Shown here: one piece after another, positions 6,249 to 6,437 of the stretch
Position numbering within the stretch: position 1 is the stretch's first letter
Layout: every line of letters starts with the position of its first letter
Source: Burkholderiales bacterium
Lineage (GTDB): Bacteria; Pseudomonadota; Gammaproteobacteria; Burkholderiales; JAEUOS01
NCBI GenBank assembly: GCA_947456845.1
Contig: CANGUJ010000236.1
Coordinates: forward strand, 1 to 6,437
Direction: 5' to 3'
Length of the DNA stretch: 6,437 bases
Notes under the pieces: model-generated
What the model was told of the DNA's origin: nothing
Database searches by the model: none
Seen by the model: the letters and a program-made list of their open reading frames with translations, nothing else
Translations under genes and position numbers: made by a program

Positions 6249-6437
6249 ATGGCATTGTCCACCCGACGCACCCTGCTCAAGGCCTACGCACTGGCGGCGC
6301 TGCCCGCCCTCGCGCCGGGCGCAGCCCGCGCTCAGGCCGCCACCCGCTTTGTCGTCGCCTTTGCCGCCGGCGGCATTGCCGACACCGTCGGCCGCCTGGT
6401 CGCACAGCGCATGGCCGGTCGATCGGTGATCGTGGAA
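6249..6437 (+). CDS. Bug/TctC-family tripartite tricarboxylate transporter binding protein (partial, N-terminus)
   Basis: Only the first 63 codons are in the window; the frame is open to the last base. Bug proteins are periplasmic binding proteins, often encoded without a transporter in Burkholderiales, and usually bind carboxylates or amides. A signal peptide is evident: TRRTLLK (residues 5-11), a hydrophobic stretch LAALPALAPG (15-24) and a likely cleavage after ARA (26-28). The mature start RFVVAFAAGGIADTVGRLVAQ (33-53) matches the Bug block usually written RxVVPFPPGG(x)xDxxAR, which forms part of the ligand-binding pocket. The twin arginine resembles a Tat signal (S/T-R-R-x-F-L-K with Leu for Phe), so export could be by Tat instead of Sec. 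It lies 22 bp after the dehydratase stop in the same direction, probably one operon. No strong Shine-Dalgarno is seen. The product is truncated only by the window edge. Confidence 0.9.
   Translation, partial: MALSTRRTLLKAYALAALPALAPGAARAQAATRFVVAFAAGGIADTVGRLVAQRMAGRSVIVE

Noticed and set aside
1..6437. Mobile elements, CRISPR arrays, tRNA or rRNA genes
   Set aside because: No transposase or integrase motifs, no repeat-spacer pattern and no long direct or terminal inverted repeats were seen; nearly all of the sequence is accounted for by conserved genes, and the largest gap is 190 bp.

Overview
This is a GC-rich window, and its gene content points to a betaproteobacterium, most likely Burkholderiales. 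The clues are a Bug-type solute-binding protein, a solo LysR regulator and a PF07286 hydro-lyase beside a TRAP transporter, a mix that is common there. This assignment is inference from gene families and base composition, not from a marker gene.

Layout: two divergent transcription units flank a 190-bp intergenic region (3387-3576). Leftward (minus strand) run a PF07286 putative hydro-lyase/D-glutamate cyclase-like enzyme (3386-2607), a TRAP solute-binding protein DctP (2539-1469), the small TRAP membrane subunit DctQ (1302-691) and the large membrane subunit DctM (694 to beyond base 1, C-terminus missing). Rightward run a LysR-type regulator (3577-4500), an IlvD/Edd-family dihydroxy-acid dehydratase (4517-6226) and the first 63 codons of a Bug/TctC-family periplasmic binding protein (6249 to beyond 6437).

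How the parts may work together: the TRAP proteins would import an organic or hydroxy acid using the sodium gradient. The two lyase/dehydratase enzymes could act on it or on downstream acids, and the LysR protein, encoded at the divergent centre, probably controls both arms. The intergenic region holds a perfect TTGCA-N4-TGCAA inverted repeat that fits the LysR T-N11-A rule, next to a plausible leftward promoter. The actual substrate cannot be read from the sequence.

Smaller features worth noting are a 7-codon mini-ORF that overlaps both the lysR stop and the dehydratase start, a strong GC hairpin in the unusually long dctP-dctQ gap, and a cysteine-rich DctP C-terminus. There are no RNA genes, mobile elements, CRISPR arrays or long repeats. 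No gap between genes exceeds 190 bp. I see no clearly novel system. This looks like an ordinary but uncharacterised catabolic/transport locus.
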